From Psilocybe azurescens (lineage: Eukaryota > Basidiomycota > Agaricomycetes > Agaricales > Agrocybaceae), in the NCBI GenBank assembly GCA_023853785.1, contig JAJIRX010000347.1, forward strand, positions 1 to 27,822: a DNA stretch of 27,822 nucleotides, written 5' to 3'. Below the pieces are notes generated by a model that saw only the letters and a list, made by a program, of their open reading frames with translations, made no database searches and had not been told where the DNA came from. Made by a program: the position numbers and the translations under genes. Shown here piece after piece: positions 1 to 9,634 of this stretch (the stretch's first letter is position 1; each line of letters begins with the position of its first letter).

Positions 1-579
1 TTTTTTCATGTTCATGTGCTTCTATATTTATTTGAACCAACTATGTACCTCTCGCCTCCTTTTTGTGTCTGTTTTGTATGTTTTTCTTTTATTTCTTTTG
101 TTTTATATATTTTTATATATTTTTTTATATTTCAGTGGTGATGAACTTTGCTAGTAGATAATATTGTAGATAATAATGTAGTATATAGTTTTTAATATAT
201 TATATATACATTCTTACATGAATTTACTCTAAGAAAATACATTCCAATTGAAATCTGGCTATAGCTGGACTTTGTGAAATTCAATAAGTCTGCTCTCTGA
301 TGGCCTAAGCTGGAATATTGTTACCCAGGTATGGAGTCCAGGTGGATTCTAATTGAACTCCACCTGAGCCCACCTGACTCCACCTGGCCTCCAGTTGGAT
401 TCAAGTGGAATTGCTTGAAGTCCACCTGGAGTCCATCTGAGTCCACCTGAACTCCACCTATCAAAGATAATTTTCTGAACACTTGCATATGTTCCAGATG
501 GAGTCCATGTGGAGTCCACCACTTCTGTATGGAGTTGGTGGACTCCACATGGAGTATATGGGTGGAGGTAAAGTACATG
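1..579 (+). mobile_element. E1: right end of a DNA transposon related to E2 (truncated by window start)
   Basis: Positions 1-300 are AT-rich. From about 330 to 560 there are many GAGTCCACCTGG / CCAGGTGGA repeats in both orientations. The stretch ends in GGTAAAGTAC at 567-576. E2 has the same layout at its right end: AT-rich tract with similar words (tagtaaatag, ttaatata), then GTCCA..TGGAC repeats, then GGTAAAGTAC at its exact terminus. I infer that this is the right end of a second family member whose left part is outside the window. No transposase is visible in it. The exact last base and any target duplication could not be fixed. A minus-strand frame over 321-611 is only a translation of the repeats. 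Confidence 0.55.
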
Positions 580-705
580 ACCTTTCCCATCTTCGAGCTA
601 TACACGCTCATGTGCGTTTAAACTAGGCTTTCAACTCCGAGAGGCAACAAATGAGTTCAGTGAGTTGGGGTAAAATAAGCTCTCAACTGTCTGACTCTTC
701 TCCAG

Positions 706-1069
706 TTGTCTTCCCGACTGGAACATGAGGCGAAATCTCTGGAACAGTTCGTGAAAACTGTCATTGAGAGTATAACCTGCCCTATATGTACAGACTTCAT
801 GGTTACTACACCTGTGATGTATGTGTTTTACTGTGAAAATTCATGATTCCAGTGAATGATGTGTCTCACAGGCTAGGATGTGGACATACGTTCTGTAAAG
901 CCTGTATCAAATCATGGATCCTTTCCAAGAAACCAGAACCAGGGGCACTCTGATTGGCCAGGGCACCCCATTGTGTCCTTGTTGTCGTGTTGAAATTGAT
1001 ACAAAACAACAATTTCTGCCTGTTTTGTGACAAATTATTGATGCAGTGCCAGTCAAATACATAATTTAA
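706..1069 (+). pseudogene. RING-finger (C3HC4) protein fragment, broken
   Basis: Exon 706-818 follows a good acceptor (ttctccag) and encodes ITCPICTDFMVTTPV. A GT-AG intron of 53 bp (819-871) restores the frame into LGCGHTFCKACIKSW from 872. A one-base frameshift near 943-946 then gives PLCPCCRVEIDT. The spacing C-x2-C, C-x-H-x2-C-x2-C, C-x2-C matches a C3HC4 RING, a zinc-binding fold usual in E3 ubiquitin ligases. There is an in-frame TGA at 1028-1030, and the frame closes with TAA at 1067-1069. No start codon is seen. The 5' part may have been lost where E1 ends, 130 bp upstream. It could be a captured host exon, part of the neighbouring transposon, or an unrelated gene remnant. The RING call is firm and the wider identity unknown. 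Confidence 0.7.
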
Positions 1070-1230
1070 CACTGAGTAGTGTACTATGGAGATTCATTGC
1101 CTTTTTCTTGTTCCATACGACATAAGCAAAAACCTCCATGCTACAGTGTGCATTTATGTTGCTTATTGAGAGCATGAGGAAAACTAATCTTTATTGATGT
1201 CTTATCTAGTAGTCCATCTGGACCTCTGAT

Positions 1231-3988
1231 ACCAGACCACTATCATACCTTCATGCCACCTATGCGATTAACAAGCAATCACGGCTCTGCCGCTGCAAAT
1301 TTCAACGCTGTTGTGACTTTACCAATCTGATCACTGGAGAGCAGGGCAAACTGCTTAACGCCAGGGACTATAAAGCGCACCAATTCCAGCAACAGAGAGA
1401 GGACTTGCGAGTTGGATATCATGCCTGGGATGCTCAAACAAAGGCCCTTGCTGTTCATCAACAGCATATAGAGGAACAAATGGAGAGTTTGACGATCAAA
1501 CAAATCAATCTGATACCATCCTCAGTCATCAAGCCCAACTCCAATTATATTATCGACAAGAAAAAAACGGATGGCGGCTCACATCGGCCTTATCCTGGAT
1601 GAAATCACGGCTCAGCAGCAAATGATCAGGCATCTCGATCTAAATCCTGGACCACTCAAGGACTCTTCTTTACTGGATGGTTTGGAGATGTGTACCTCTG
1701 TTCAAGGATTTGTCGAGAGATCTGTAGTTTGCTTGCCCTGGCAAAACATGGGCCAACCCAAAAGCACCCTTCCATTAAAACACTCACCAAGAATGCGCAA
1801 ACGGCACTCAATCTTCTTGGAATTGAAGTTAAGAACATTCATGATTTGTATACGAAGGAGCTCAAGAAACATGAGAGAGTTACATCAAGTGCACCTCGGG
1901 TTTACGATTCGGGGTAAAAAACATATCTGATCTAATACCTTTCATTGCCTAATATGTTGACTACAAGGACGACACTTCAAACCTATCATGCAATTGGCCA
2001 ATTCTATCATTCAACTCATCGTGTTCATGGTCATAGCCATCCAAGTTATTCTTGGCCTTTCTTGACACGGTTGCCACTGGATCTTTCAAATGTGTGATTA
2101 CATCGTGCAAGAGACAGCTATTTCAGCCTCTCAAATTACTGTCCCACCCGTAATTCAGAGGCTTCTGAGCAAATTTCCTCGTGACGTCCGGTATGGCAAC
2201 AAGCTATTTCAATCTCGATGCGCACAGTACAGTGTACGCAACATGCCCCAAGTGCTATGAGATCTACTCAGCGGAAATGGTGCATGATATCCCTGTCTAC
2301 CCGGAGAGATGTCGAGCTCGCCAAAGACCTATGAAGCAGGGAGGTCCTACTAGATCCTGCAGAGAGCTGCTGGTTTGCCTTACACAGATTGGAAAATGCC
2401 AGATCAATATGCCGATCAAACCATACATTGCTTTCAGCTTTCATGATTGGATGGCTAACCTCATTTTGCGGAGAACATACAAGGAGAAGATGGATTCAGC
2501 CTGGCAGAGGATGAAATCAGATGAGCACGGTGATATCGAAGATATTTTCCAGGCAACATGTATCAAGGAACTCAAAGGACACGACAAAAAGATGCACTTT
2601 AGCAAAATCGGTGACGAGACTTCAGGCAGATACCTTTTCTCTCTTGGATTTGATTTCTTCAACCCTCTGAGAAATTTGACTCCCGGTAAGAAAGTGTCGA
2701 TCGGTGTCATCGCCTTGATATGTCTTAATCTTCCCATCGACATCTGCTACAAACCCGAGAACATCTTCCTTGCCAGCATTATTCCAGGACCCTCTGAGCC
2801 TAGCCTTGACTCCATTAACCCATTATTGCAGCCCTTGGTTGATGAATTGTTGTTATTTTGAGAAGGCGTACATTTTACAAGGACAGCTCTCTATGAACTT
2901 GGGCAATGGATCTTTGCGCTCTCATTGCAGTTATAGCAGATCTTCCTGCTGCTCGCAAAATTGGCAGCTTCTCTTCACATAATCACAAATTTTTCTGTTC
3001 AGTTTGCACTTGCAGTCTTACTAAGCATTCTTACAACGACGTTGAATATACTACCTGGACATGGCGCACCAACAATTCCTGCCGACTTTGTGCTCAAAAG
3101 TACCGTGATGCAGCAACTCAAAACCTGGCGGACAGTTCCTTTGACTTATCAGGCCTGCGTTCCTCGGAATTGCTTCGTTTGCCATACTATGACGCAACCA
3201 AGCACCTGCCGATCAATCCGATGCACAACCTCTTCTTGGGTTTGATCAAGGAGCACTTTCAGAATATCTTGGGATGTAAAAAGATTCCCAAAGAAGGCTT
3301 GCCTGTTGTCAATTCCCTTGCAGGACGTTTATTTGCCTACACCACTAATAACTTGGACACTGATCTTTTCACTCCGACCCAAAAGGCAAGCATCAGGCGC
3401 TTGGAAGACTGGCTGAAACAACCGCTCCAAAAGGCCCAGATGTAGAAGCTACTATTCAGAAGCATGCCAAACATTGGGCCGGAAAAGCCTGCCATCTATC
3501 GTTGCTAATTTATGTCTGTAAAGGACTTGGTTGGATCCTGATGACTGTGACAGCCACAGGCATAGATACCTCCTCTCCTGTCAAGAAAAGTACCACAAAC
3601 CAGAACTGGCAGAGATTGTGGTGAGATGGGTATGTGGTACAATTTTCTATCACTGCTCAGCTTCTGACCCTGACTGACTCAAATTTACTCTCAATGTAGC
3701 AAACTAAACAGCCTGAGATATTGCCAGCCTCTCGTACCTCCCCAGGATTAAGTGGAAGACAGGGTTACTTACTTACTTCTGAAGATATGGGTGAAATATG
3801 ATGAGACATTCAAGTGATGGTAAAGTCATCTTGGGCAACTTCAATTCCTACATCAATTTCTTCCTCTGGTCCCAAACTGAAATCTGATCAATGGAAAGCA
3901 GCAGGATCTCTTTATCTTCCCATCACTTTCATTCGCCTATGGTCAAGAAGCTGCAATGACATTGCGAGCTGTGAATGTCAAGATCTTC
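1231..3988 (+). pseudogene. Tnp2-type (En/Spm-like) transposase, 5' and central part, degenerate
   Basis: The N-terminal segment from about 1267 has a Cys-rich motif (LCRCKFQRCCDF) followed by a helical, Gln-rich stretch. About 1930-2130 is probably intronic or decayed. Family signatures follow: FPRDVR near 2175-2192, a TCPKC pair, IPVYPERC, RYLFSLGFDFFNPL, GKKVSIGVIALICLNLP, YKPENIFLASIIPGP, DLPAARK, NPMHNLFLGLIKEHF (about 3215-3260) and KSDQWKAAGSLYLPITF (about 3880-3935). These match basidiomycete Tnp2-domain transposases, which cut and paste DNA elements. Damage includes a frame change near 2193, TGG to TGA at 2859-2861 (just before the expected EGVHFTRTALYE), a one-base loss near 2915, a frame change near 3430, and more around 3600-3815. 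The exon is finally split by E2 at 3988/3989. The element's own ends were not found. Confidence 0.85.
3981..3988. repeat. Left target-site duplication of E2
   Basis: AGATCTTC lies directly before the left terminus of E2 and recurs at 6016-6023 directly after the right terminus. Taking out E2 and one copy rejoins the transposase reading frame without a shift: CECQDL before, LKLTMALFQAI after. That independently supports the boundaries. The 8-bp length excludes CACTA elements (3 bp) and is usual for hAT and Zisupton/KDZ elements. Confidence 0.85.
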
Positions 3989-4034
3989 GAGGTCTTTCCT
4001 TTCCCCCACACAATCCATATGGACTCCAGTGGAG
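3989..4034 (+). repeat. E2 left terminal inverted repeat
   Basis: It pairs with the reverse complement of 5972-6015. The outer 15 bases are diverged (GAGGTCTTTCCTTT against CAGTACTTTACCAT). The inner part, from CCCCACACA through TCCATATGGACTCCAGTGGA, is almost identical. The left terminus is the more mutated one, judging by the GGTAAAGTAC termini of E1 and of the right end. Confidence 0.8.
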
Positions 4035-4196
4035 TCCACTGGACTCTCTGTCCAGCCAAACTGGCTGACAGATTGTCCAGTCCACTGGACTGGAACTGGA
4101 CTGCAGTCCACTGGAGTCCACTGGACTGGGGCTTAAATATTCAGTGAACAACAACAAATAATATATTTATTAGCACAGTCCAGTGGAGTCCACTGG
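4020..4196. repeat. E2 left subterminal repeats
   Basis: There are repeated GTCCAGTGGA / GTCCACTGGAC words in both orientations, dense at 4020-4132 and again at 4178-4196. Adjacent copies form palindromes such as CCAGTGGAGTCCACTGG. Clustered subterminal motifs in both orientations are the usual layout of transposase-binding sites in En/Spm, hAT and Zisupton elements. That they bind a protein here is inference. Confidence 0.75.
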
Positions 4197-4555
4197 ATAC
4201 AATAATTAACACAATATCTGAAGTATGATCATTAGTTATTAATATTAATTGCAAAAAATAAAAGAGTAAAATCAATGGAAATAAACTCTATGAAATAACA
4301 ATTAAATGAAACAATAGTTAAATACACTTGGGAGCAAAGCCTCCCTATGGATACAATTTTGTATTTTGTTCAGTCCATGGGGTCAAATTTCACAAGTACA
4401 TGTGACGTGCACGCATGCCCGGCATCGACTGATCAGCACGACAACCATCAAATGAACGACCCCAACCTTTCTTCCGACTACCACCACCAACACCTCGTTG
4501 GTCGGAGCCAGGCGACAGCCAATCCGATGCAACAGAGGATGACAACAACTGCGAC

Positions 4556-5640
4556 GGCCATGCCAACAACAACAACAACAACAGCAACAACAAGGACCCG
4601 GACAAGGACGACCGCAAATGCAACGACAAGGACCCAGACAAGGACATAGGGCGAGGACCTGGACGTAGGCGAGGACCTGGACGTAGGCGAGGACCTGGAT
4701 GTAGGCGAGACAACCCAGACAAGGACAAGGACAAGGGCAAGGGCAAGAGCAAGGGTGGCTATGACGAGGACAAGGACAGCAGCAGCAATAGCAATGAGGA
4801 CAGACAGGGATGGCAGGGACAAGGACAAGGACAAGGACGCAGACGCAGACAACAGCTGCGACAATGACAGGGACGGGGATGGTGGCTGCGACAGCGACAA
4901 GGATGGACGCGGACGACAGGGATGAGGGCGGATGCAGACGCGGACAACAGGGACGAGGACAGATGCAGACGCAGACAACAGGGACGAGGACAGACGCCGG
5001 ACGTGGGACGGGCGGCTGCGACAGCGACAAGGATGGACACAGATGACAGGGACAAGGACGCCCGACGGCAGCTGTGACAGCAATGAGGACGGACGTGGAT
5101 GACGCCGGACGAGGATGAGGACAGACGTGGACGACGTGGATGAGGACGAGGGCGAGGATGCGGACGCGACAGCGACGAGGACAGACGGGGACGACAGCGA
5201 CGAGGGATGTGGACGCGGACGCGGGACGGCGGCTGTGACAGGGACGAGGACCCAGATGCGGACAGCAGCTGCGACAGGGATGAGGATGGACACAGACAAC
5301 AGGGATGAGGATGAGGACGAGGACGCAGACGCAGACGGCGACTGCAACTGCGACAAGGATGGACAGGGACAACAGGGACGCGGACGGTGGCTGCGACAGC
5401 GACAAGAATGTATGCGGACAACGGGGACGAGGACGAGGACGTGGGCGTGGACGTGGACGCAGATGCAGACAACAACTGCAACAACGACGAGGACAGGGAC
5501 AGTGGCTGCGACAGCGATGAGGACAGACAGGGATGACGGGGACAAGGAGGAGGATGGGGACAGGGACGGGGACGACGGCTGCGACAATGATGAGGACAGG
5601 GACAGCGGCTGCGACAGCGATGGATACAGACGCTGGTACG
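4556..5640. repeat. T-poor GAC-rich tandem-repeat block inside E2
   Basis: About 1.1 kb are built from six-base words of the type GACAGG, GACGAG, GACGCA, GACAAG, GGCTGC, arranged irregularly into longer units such as GACAACAGGGACGAGGACAG. Thymine is very rare on the plus strand. Plus frames therefore read as Thr-Arg, Asp/Glu-Asp or Arg-Gly runs. Minus frames read as long Pro/Ser/Val/Leu/Cys runs of up to 425 codons. Those long frames follow from low stop-codon probability and are not called as genes. This is a degenerate microsatellite or minisatellite. Confidence 0.85.
4651..4704. repeat. Three 18-bp tandem units
   Basis: The unit GCGAGGACCTGGACGTAG occurs at 4651-4668, 4669-4686 and 4687-4704. 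The third copy differs by one base. It is the most regular and probably youngest part of the block. Confidence 0.9.
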
Positions 5641-5664
5641 GACGACCCAACGGACAACACGTAC

Positions 5665-5679
5665 GATGGTAAAGTACTG
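5665..5679 (+). repeat. Internal copy of the E2 terminal 15-mer
   Basis: GATGGTAAAGTACTG here is identical to the terminal 15 bases of E2 at 6001-6015. It sits exactly where the tandem block ends and the AT-rich right arm begins. No matching inverted partner was found on the left side of the block. Confidence 0.8.
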
Positions 5680-5835
5680 CTCCTGCCCCCCTTTTTTATT
5701 TTTTATTTTATTCGCTTTTTCTTCCTTTTGTCTTGGCCCTCGCATGTAGATATGTAGTAATGTAGTAAATAGTTATTAATATACTGTATTCCACTAATCT
5801 GAATTTATGTTAAGATTGAATTTATTTACTGTATC

Positions 5836-5995
5836 AAGTCCAGTGGACTCCAGTGGACTGCAGTTATTTTAGTTCATATTCACTGTATAGTATAAGATCT
5901 ACTAAAGTGCAGTGGAATCCACTGGAGTCCACTGGACTCTGTTTACCTTTTACACTCAGTATATAGGCAAGTCCACTGGAGTCCATATGGACTGT
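5836..5995. repeat. E2 right subterminal repeats
   Basis: Copies of GTCCAGTGGACTCC and GGAGTCCACTGGAC occur at about 5838-5862, 5908-5940 and 5970-5992, with AT-rich spacers between them. They mirror the left array. Confidence 0.75.
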
Positions 5996-6015
5996 GTGGG
6001 GATGGTAAAGTACTG
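5972..6015 (-). repeat. E2 right terminal inverted repeat
   Basis: Reading inward from 6015 on the minus strand: CAGTACTTTACCATC, CCCACACAG, TCCATATGGACTCCAGTGGAC. Its outer motif GGTAAAGTAC (plus strand) is shared with the E1 terminus at 567-576 and with an internal copy at 5665-5679. Confidence 0.8.
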
Positions 6016-6023
6016 AGATCTTC
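6016..6023. repeat. Right target-site duplication of E2
   Basis: AGATCTTC, identical to 3981-3988. Confidence 0.85.
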
Positions 6024-7016
6024 TCAAGCTGACGATGGCGTTATTCCAGGCAATTTCCATCATAACTTCTCAAAAACATCGGCTAGACATGGGGAACTTT
6101 ATCTCGATCACATGCTGGTTTACCGTCAGGAATTGGCGCGTCTTTTCCAGACTAAAAATGCCATCCTAATCACCATATGGCCTTACATCTTGGGGAATTT
6201 CTATCTCTGTATGGGCCTGTGCATGGCTGGTGGACATTTCCTTTTGAGCGTATGATTGGAACACTTCAGCAAATTCACACCAACTACCATCCAGGTAAGC
6301 CATCATTCCAATATTTGGGGTTGGAACATTATATATAGCTGATAAAACTCAGGGCGAAGTACGAGGCTACAATCGCAGAGTCGTGGCATAGAAGATCGAA
6401 TCTCAGAGCACTATTTTCCAAAGTAACATGCCCTCCCATCATTCTCAATTGCGCCTCAATGTTCGAGAGATTTGTTCAACCTCAGAATCAAAATTCTCTA
6501 GCAAGTTACACTACAGCTACAGCGCAGGAAATTGAAGTCGATGACCAGGATACGGAACTCGGCAACAATGACATTTATTACCACCGAAGTTCAGAAACTC
6601 AACTCAACTCAAACGTCCGGAATGTGATTAAGATGACCTATAAAATTTCTCAATGTCCTCCTGCCAACGTTATAGGTCAATATACACAAGGTCATGTTTC
6701 ATATACTAGGGCTTCCATCCACAAAGGCAACAGTCAGATTCTTTACGACTCAATACCCTATTGCATTCAGGATATTCTTTTCTTCTGTGAAAGTCTTCTG
6801 TTTGACACTATTTGGCTCATTGTCAAATGACTTCAGACAGCAAAAATCAAAGATGATCCCTATGCTCACTACCCATATCTCGGAGCAAATATTTGGGGTG
6901 TTGAGATGGAGGACTTTATTGAATTTACTCCCTTATCTATGGTTGATACTCACTACGCCAAATGTGTTATTCCATGGGAAGGGCAAGACATTGCTGTATG
7001 CGTAAGTTTATCTTGA
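6016..7016 (+). pseudogene. Tnp2-type transposase, 3' part after the E2 insertion
   Basis: The frame resumes with LKLTMALFQAI. After an indel it gives HPNHHMALHLGEF and GPVHGWWTFPFERMIG (about 6165-6265), the most diagnostic C-terminal signatures of basidiomycete Tnp2 proteins. A GT-AG intron probably spans about 6295-6352. The next exon reads YEATIAESWHRRSNLR, then continues from about 6459 through GNSQILYDSIP. An in-frame TGA lies at 6828-6830. Then come DPYAHYPYLGANIWGVE and HYAKCVIPWEGQDIAV, and the frame stops at 7014-7016. The last motif is the usual end of these proteins. At least one frame shift (around the intron) and one stop break it, so it cannot make full-length enzyme. Confidence 0.8.
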
Positions 7017-7596
7017 GTTACGCCGGTTTGATACAGAACATAATTGTACAAAATTTGATGTACTATTTCTCTTGTCTATATGTTTACACGTAGGTGCGAT
7101 GGTAATCTTGAACTGACTTCAGCCTGAGAGTCAAATTCTTGAATTCCTTAAGGCTGGAGAATGTTAGCATAGGGAAATCACCGCCTTCTTAATAGACTAT
7201 GCACCTTTGTGCGTCTTACTAGTACAAGGTGCTAACTTTAAGTTGTGTTACTGACACGATAACCTAATTGTAATTGTGCGATAACAGGACAATCTCAATA
7301 TATTCTCATGCTTTCCTCTCACCACTCGAGCTCGCCTTTGTCTGAAGGTCAATCGCTTGCTTAGTACCTCTTTTCCTTTGTGTTGTAAGCTTTAAATATG
7401 TTTAAATCACTTTCAAATCGCTAACTTTCTCTCTCCCAACCATGATCATCTCCTTCTCCTTGATCAACTTTCAGCAATTAATCACTTGCTTCATACCCCT
7501 TTTATATTCCTTGTGGCCTTCAAAATATGCCATAAATGCTTCTCCTTTCTATCAGCATTTTCTACTATAACCAACCCGTCAAGGTTCCCGTACGTG
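7017..7596. other. Intergenic, nothing recognised
   Basis: AT-rich sequence with pyrimidine tracts (about 7300-7500). No protein family, RNA gene or transposon terminus was recognised. The right end of the outer Tnp2 element should lie here but no inverted partner was identified. Confidence 0.5.
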
Positions 7597-7905
7597 AGTG
7601 CATCAGCTTTTACGGCTCCAAATTCAACTTCAGAGGCGTACCAACCAGCCTTTCCTCATCCAAAGCATCAATACATTGTTTCTATGCCTGTATCTCTTGC
7701 TACTCCGTACTTTTTCAATAATTACGCCAGCCTTAGATTGGGAGACATTATTAGCACAGTTGACCATATCTGGTCGCAGAATGACTTGGATTTGTTGGAG
7801 GTATGTATGTTGATCTGGATATGATATTGCTTCTGAACCATCTTGTAGGCAACATGGGGACTCCACAACCTGTTGCGATTTCATTTCCTGTACCGATCTG
7901 GCTGA
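7597..7905 (+). CDS. Possible two-exon gene fragment, unrecognised
   Basis: An open frame includes HQYIVSMPVSLATPYFF and ends SQNDLDLLE at 7800. It is followed directly by a good 48-bp intron (GTATGT at 7801, TTGTAG to 7848) that keeps phase into ATWGLHNLLRFHFLYRSG and a TGA at 7903-7905. A clean donor, a clean acceptor and a conserved phase favour a real coding remnant. The start is unknown and I do not recognise the family. Confidence 0.3.
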
Positions 7906-9634
7906 AGAATATTTTTCATTGGTAACGCACCAATGTGATCTGCACTTCCCATCGACAATTTGCCAGATTTCTTTCATTTAAAATTCCGGGATACGACACA
8001 TACCAACAATACTAATCACAACCATCAGGAATTGGATGATATGCTGAAGGTCTCGTGCACTTTGATTAGTTCAGACCTGGCGGGCCGACTTCACTTTCTG
8101 TTCTAACATGCATTAGCATCTGATTTCATCCCTCCCAGCATATCATTACCACTATAACTGCTACTGTCTAGTATAGTTGTGCAATAGTTTGTGTGCTAGT
8201 TTAATTATCAAATCTCCGAGCACTGTGACCATTTTTAATTTTAATCACTGTCCTCTCCCTACTAAGTCAGCACTGCGCTTTATCAAATATGATGTGAAAA
8301 CAAGCAGTGCGAAGTTTGATGGAATTATTCTCAATCATAATATATCTATATACAAGTGCAATCATAGTCAATGGAAGTGAGAATTGGTCTAATTTTGATT
8401 TACAAGTGCGATGGGAGGAATGAGAGGGGAAAGCACAAGAAAATAAGTGTGCGAGGGTGATATACAGGGCGAAATTTCATGCCAATGAAGACGAGAAGGC
8501 GGTTTTCAAAAGCGATGCCATGGAAATCGTCGTCGTATATCAAAGATGCTGGTGTGACAATGTGACACTTTCCCTTTGTTCCAACATTCTAGCATCCCAT
8601 TTGCGCGCGCTCAGCGCGCCTGCAGGATCTATCCCATAACAGCCAGCATCACTCACCAAAAGAGTATTGTAAAGTAATGAATACCTCTAATATACACTTA
8701 GTTCAGTATGTAGCAACCTCTGCTATTGGAGTACAGTAATTTGATATGACAATTGTCTATTGCTTGCTGAGAACGAATATGATTCAGAGGATGAAGTTTT
8801 TCATGCCTCTGTTTCGGTTGCTTTATGTTTGCACTGCAGATGGTCTGGGACACACATAGTGTAATTCGTGGCGTGTAAATCATGAGGAAAGTTTGAGGAA
8901 ACCATAGTCAAAGGTGTATCTTGATTGCTTTATGATGCTCTGGCATGTTCAACTTGACAGACCTTGACAACCAGGAAAGCTTCTTCAAAAGCCCGGTCTG
9001 TACAACGGTGACTTTTCAGTGAATCTTGGCTAATTTTTAGAGTGTTTGGTAGACTTGCGGTGTTATTGCAGAATATCATATGCACTCATTGTTCAGAACC
9101 GCAATGACGCCTCTCTAAAGCGAACTATATTGCATGCACAATATTAGTGAATTCGCCCATGATATAGAAATCATTACTCTAGCTACGACTCTCCAAAAAT
9201 TGAGTCGAATATTACATGTTTCAACGCAATCACAAACAACTCTTAAAAAGTCAAAGCCGTGGGTGAAGGCGTGTTTCAATTAGGGGAAGCAGCGTGGCTC
9301 CGAGCACACAAGCTCTCAACGCCAATCCTTAGAGATTGTATCACAAGACACATTCACGTACTTGTAAGTGTTCTAGCCCGCATTATTGTGCACTGAATTC
9401 CGGTTTTCATAATCCATCTTTCATGTCATCAGAGATACTGCCAAGACTCTATCACTAGAGTCCGTTTACTCAGTTTTCTTTTTTTTTAACCTCTAGGTCC
9501 TCCGATACAAACGTCTCCTGCCCAAATGTACTCTTCGCGGATGCAGAAACAGTCCACCCACGTGCATATGCATACTCACCCTAACTTCCATTTCCCAGCG
9601 TCTCCGCACCTCCCGGCGCACCCCACCCCGGCCG
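7906..9634. other. Gene-poor stretch, no gene recognised
   Basis: Only short frames occur and none resembles a known protein. It contains a perfect GC palindrome at 8605-8619 (arms GCGCGCT / AGCGCGC around one base) in otherwise AT-rich DNA. A poly-T tract lies at about 9479-9487. Confidence 0.5.

Larger units (their letters stand above)
3989..6015. mobile_element. E2: complete 2,027-bp non-autonomous DNA transposon nested in the Tnp2 gene
   Basis: The left end GAGGTCTTTCC and the right end (reverse complement CAGTACTTTACC) start imperfect inverted repeats of about 45 bp. Both continue through CCCCACACA, TCCATATGGACTCCAGTGGA. An 8-bp duplication, AGATCTTC, flanks the element. Inside the termini are subterminal GTCCACTGGAC-type repeats, then AT-rich arms (about 4200-4340 and 5690-5830), then a T-poor tandem-repeat core. 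No transposase or other credible protein is encoded, so the element must have moved in trans. The host Tnp2 gene is unlikely to be its source, because En/Spm enzymes give short duplications. A hAT-like or Zisupton/KDZ-like enzyme is a better guess, made from the duplication length only. Confidence 0.85.

Noticed and set aside
321..611. Minus-strand frame of 96 codons
   Set aside because: It is a translation of the E1 subterminal GAGTCCACCTGG repeats.
2859..2861. TGG to TGA as evidence for repeat-induced point mutation
   Set aside because: One change of that type is not enough. A genome-wide dinucleotide comparison would be needed, and single-base indels are the commoner damage here.
4383..5745. 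Three long overlapping minus-strand frames (425, 390 and 328 codons) and several plus-strand Thr/Arg-rich frames
   Set aside because: All lie over the GAC-type tandem repeats. A strand nearly free of T lowers stop-codon frequency in every frame. The translations are pure dipeptide-like low complexity with no introns or motifs.
3989..6015. E2 as a CACTA (En/Spm) element, because its repeats contain CACTGG and it lies in a Tnp2 gene
   Set aside because: The termini do not start with CACTA/CACTG and the flanking duplication is 8 bp, not 3 bp.
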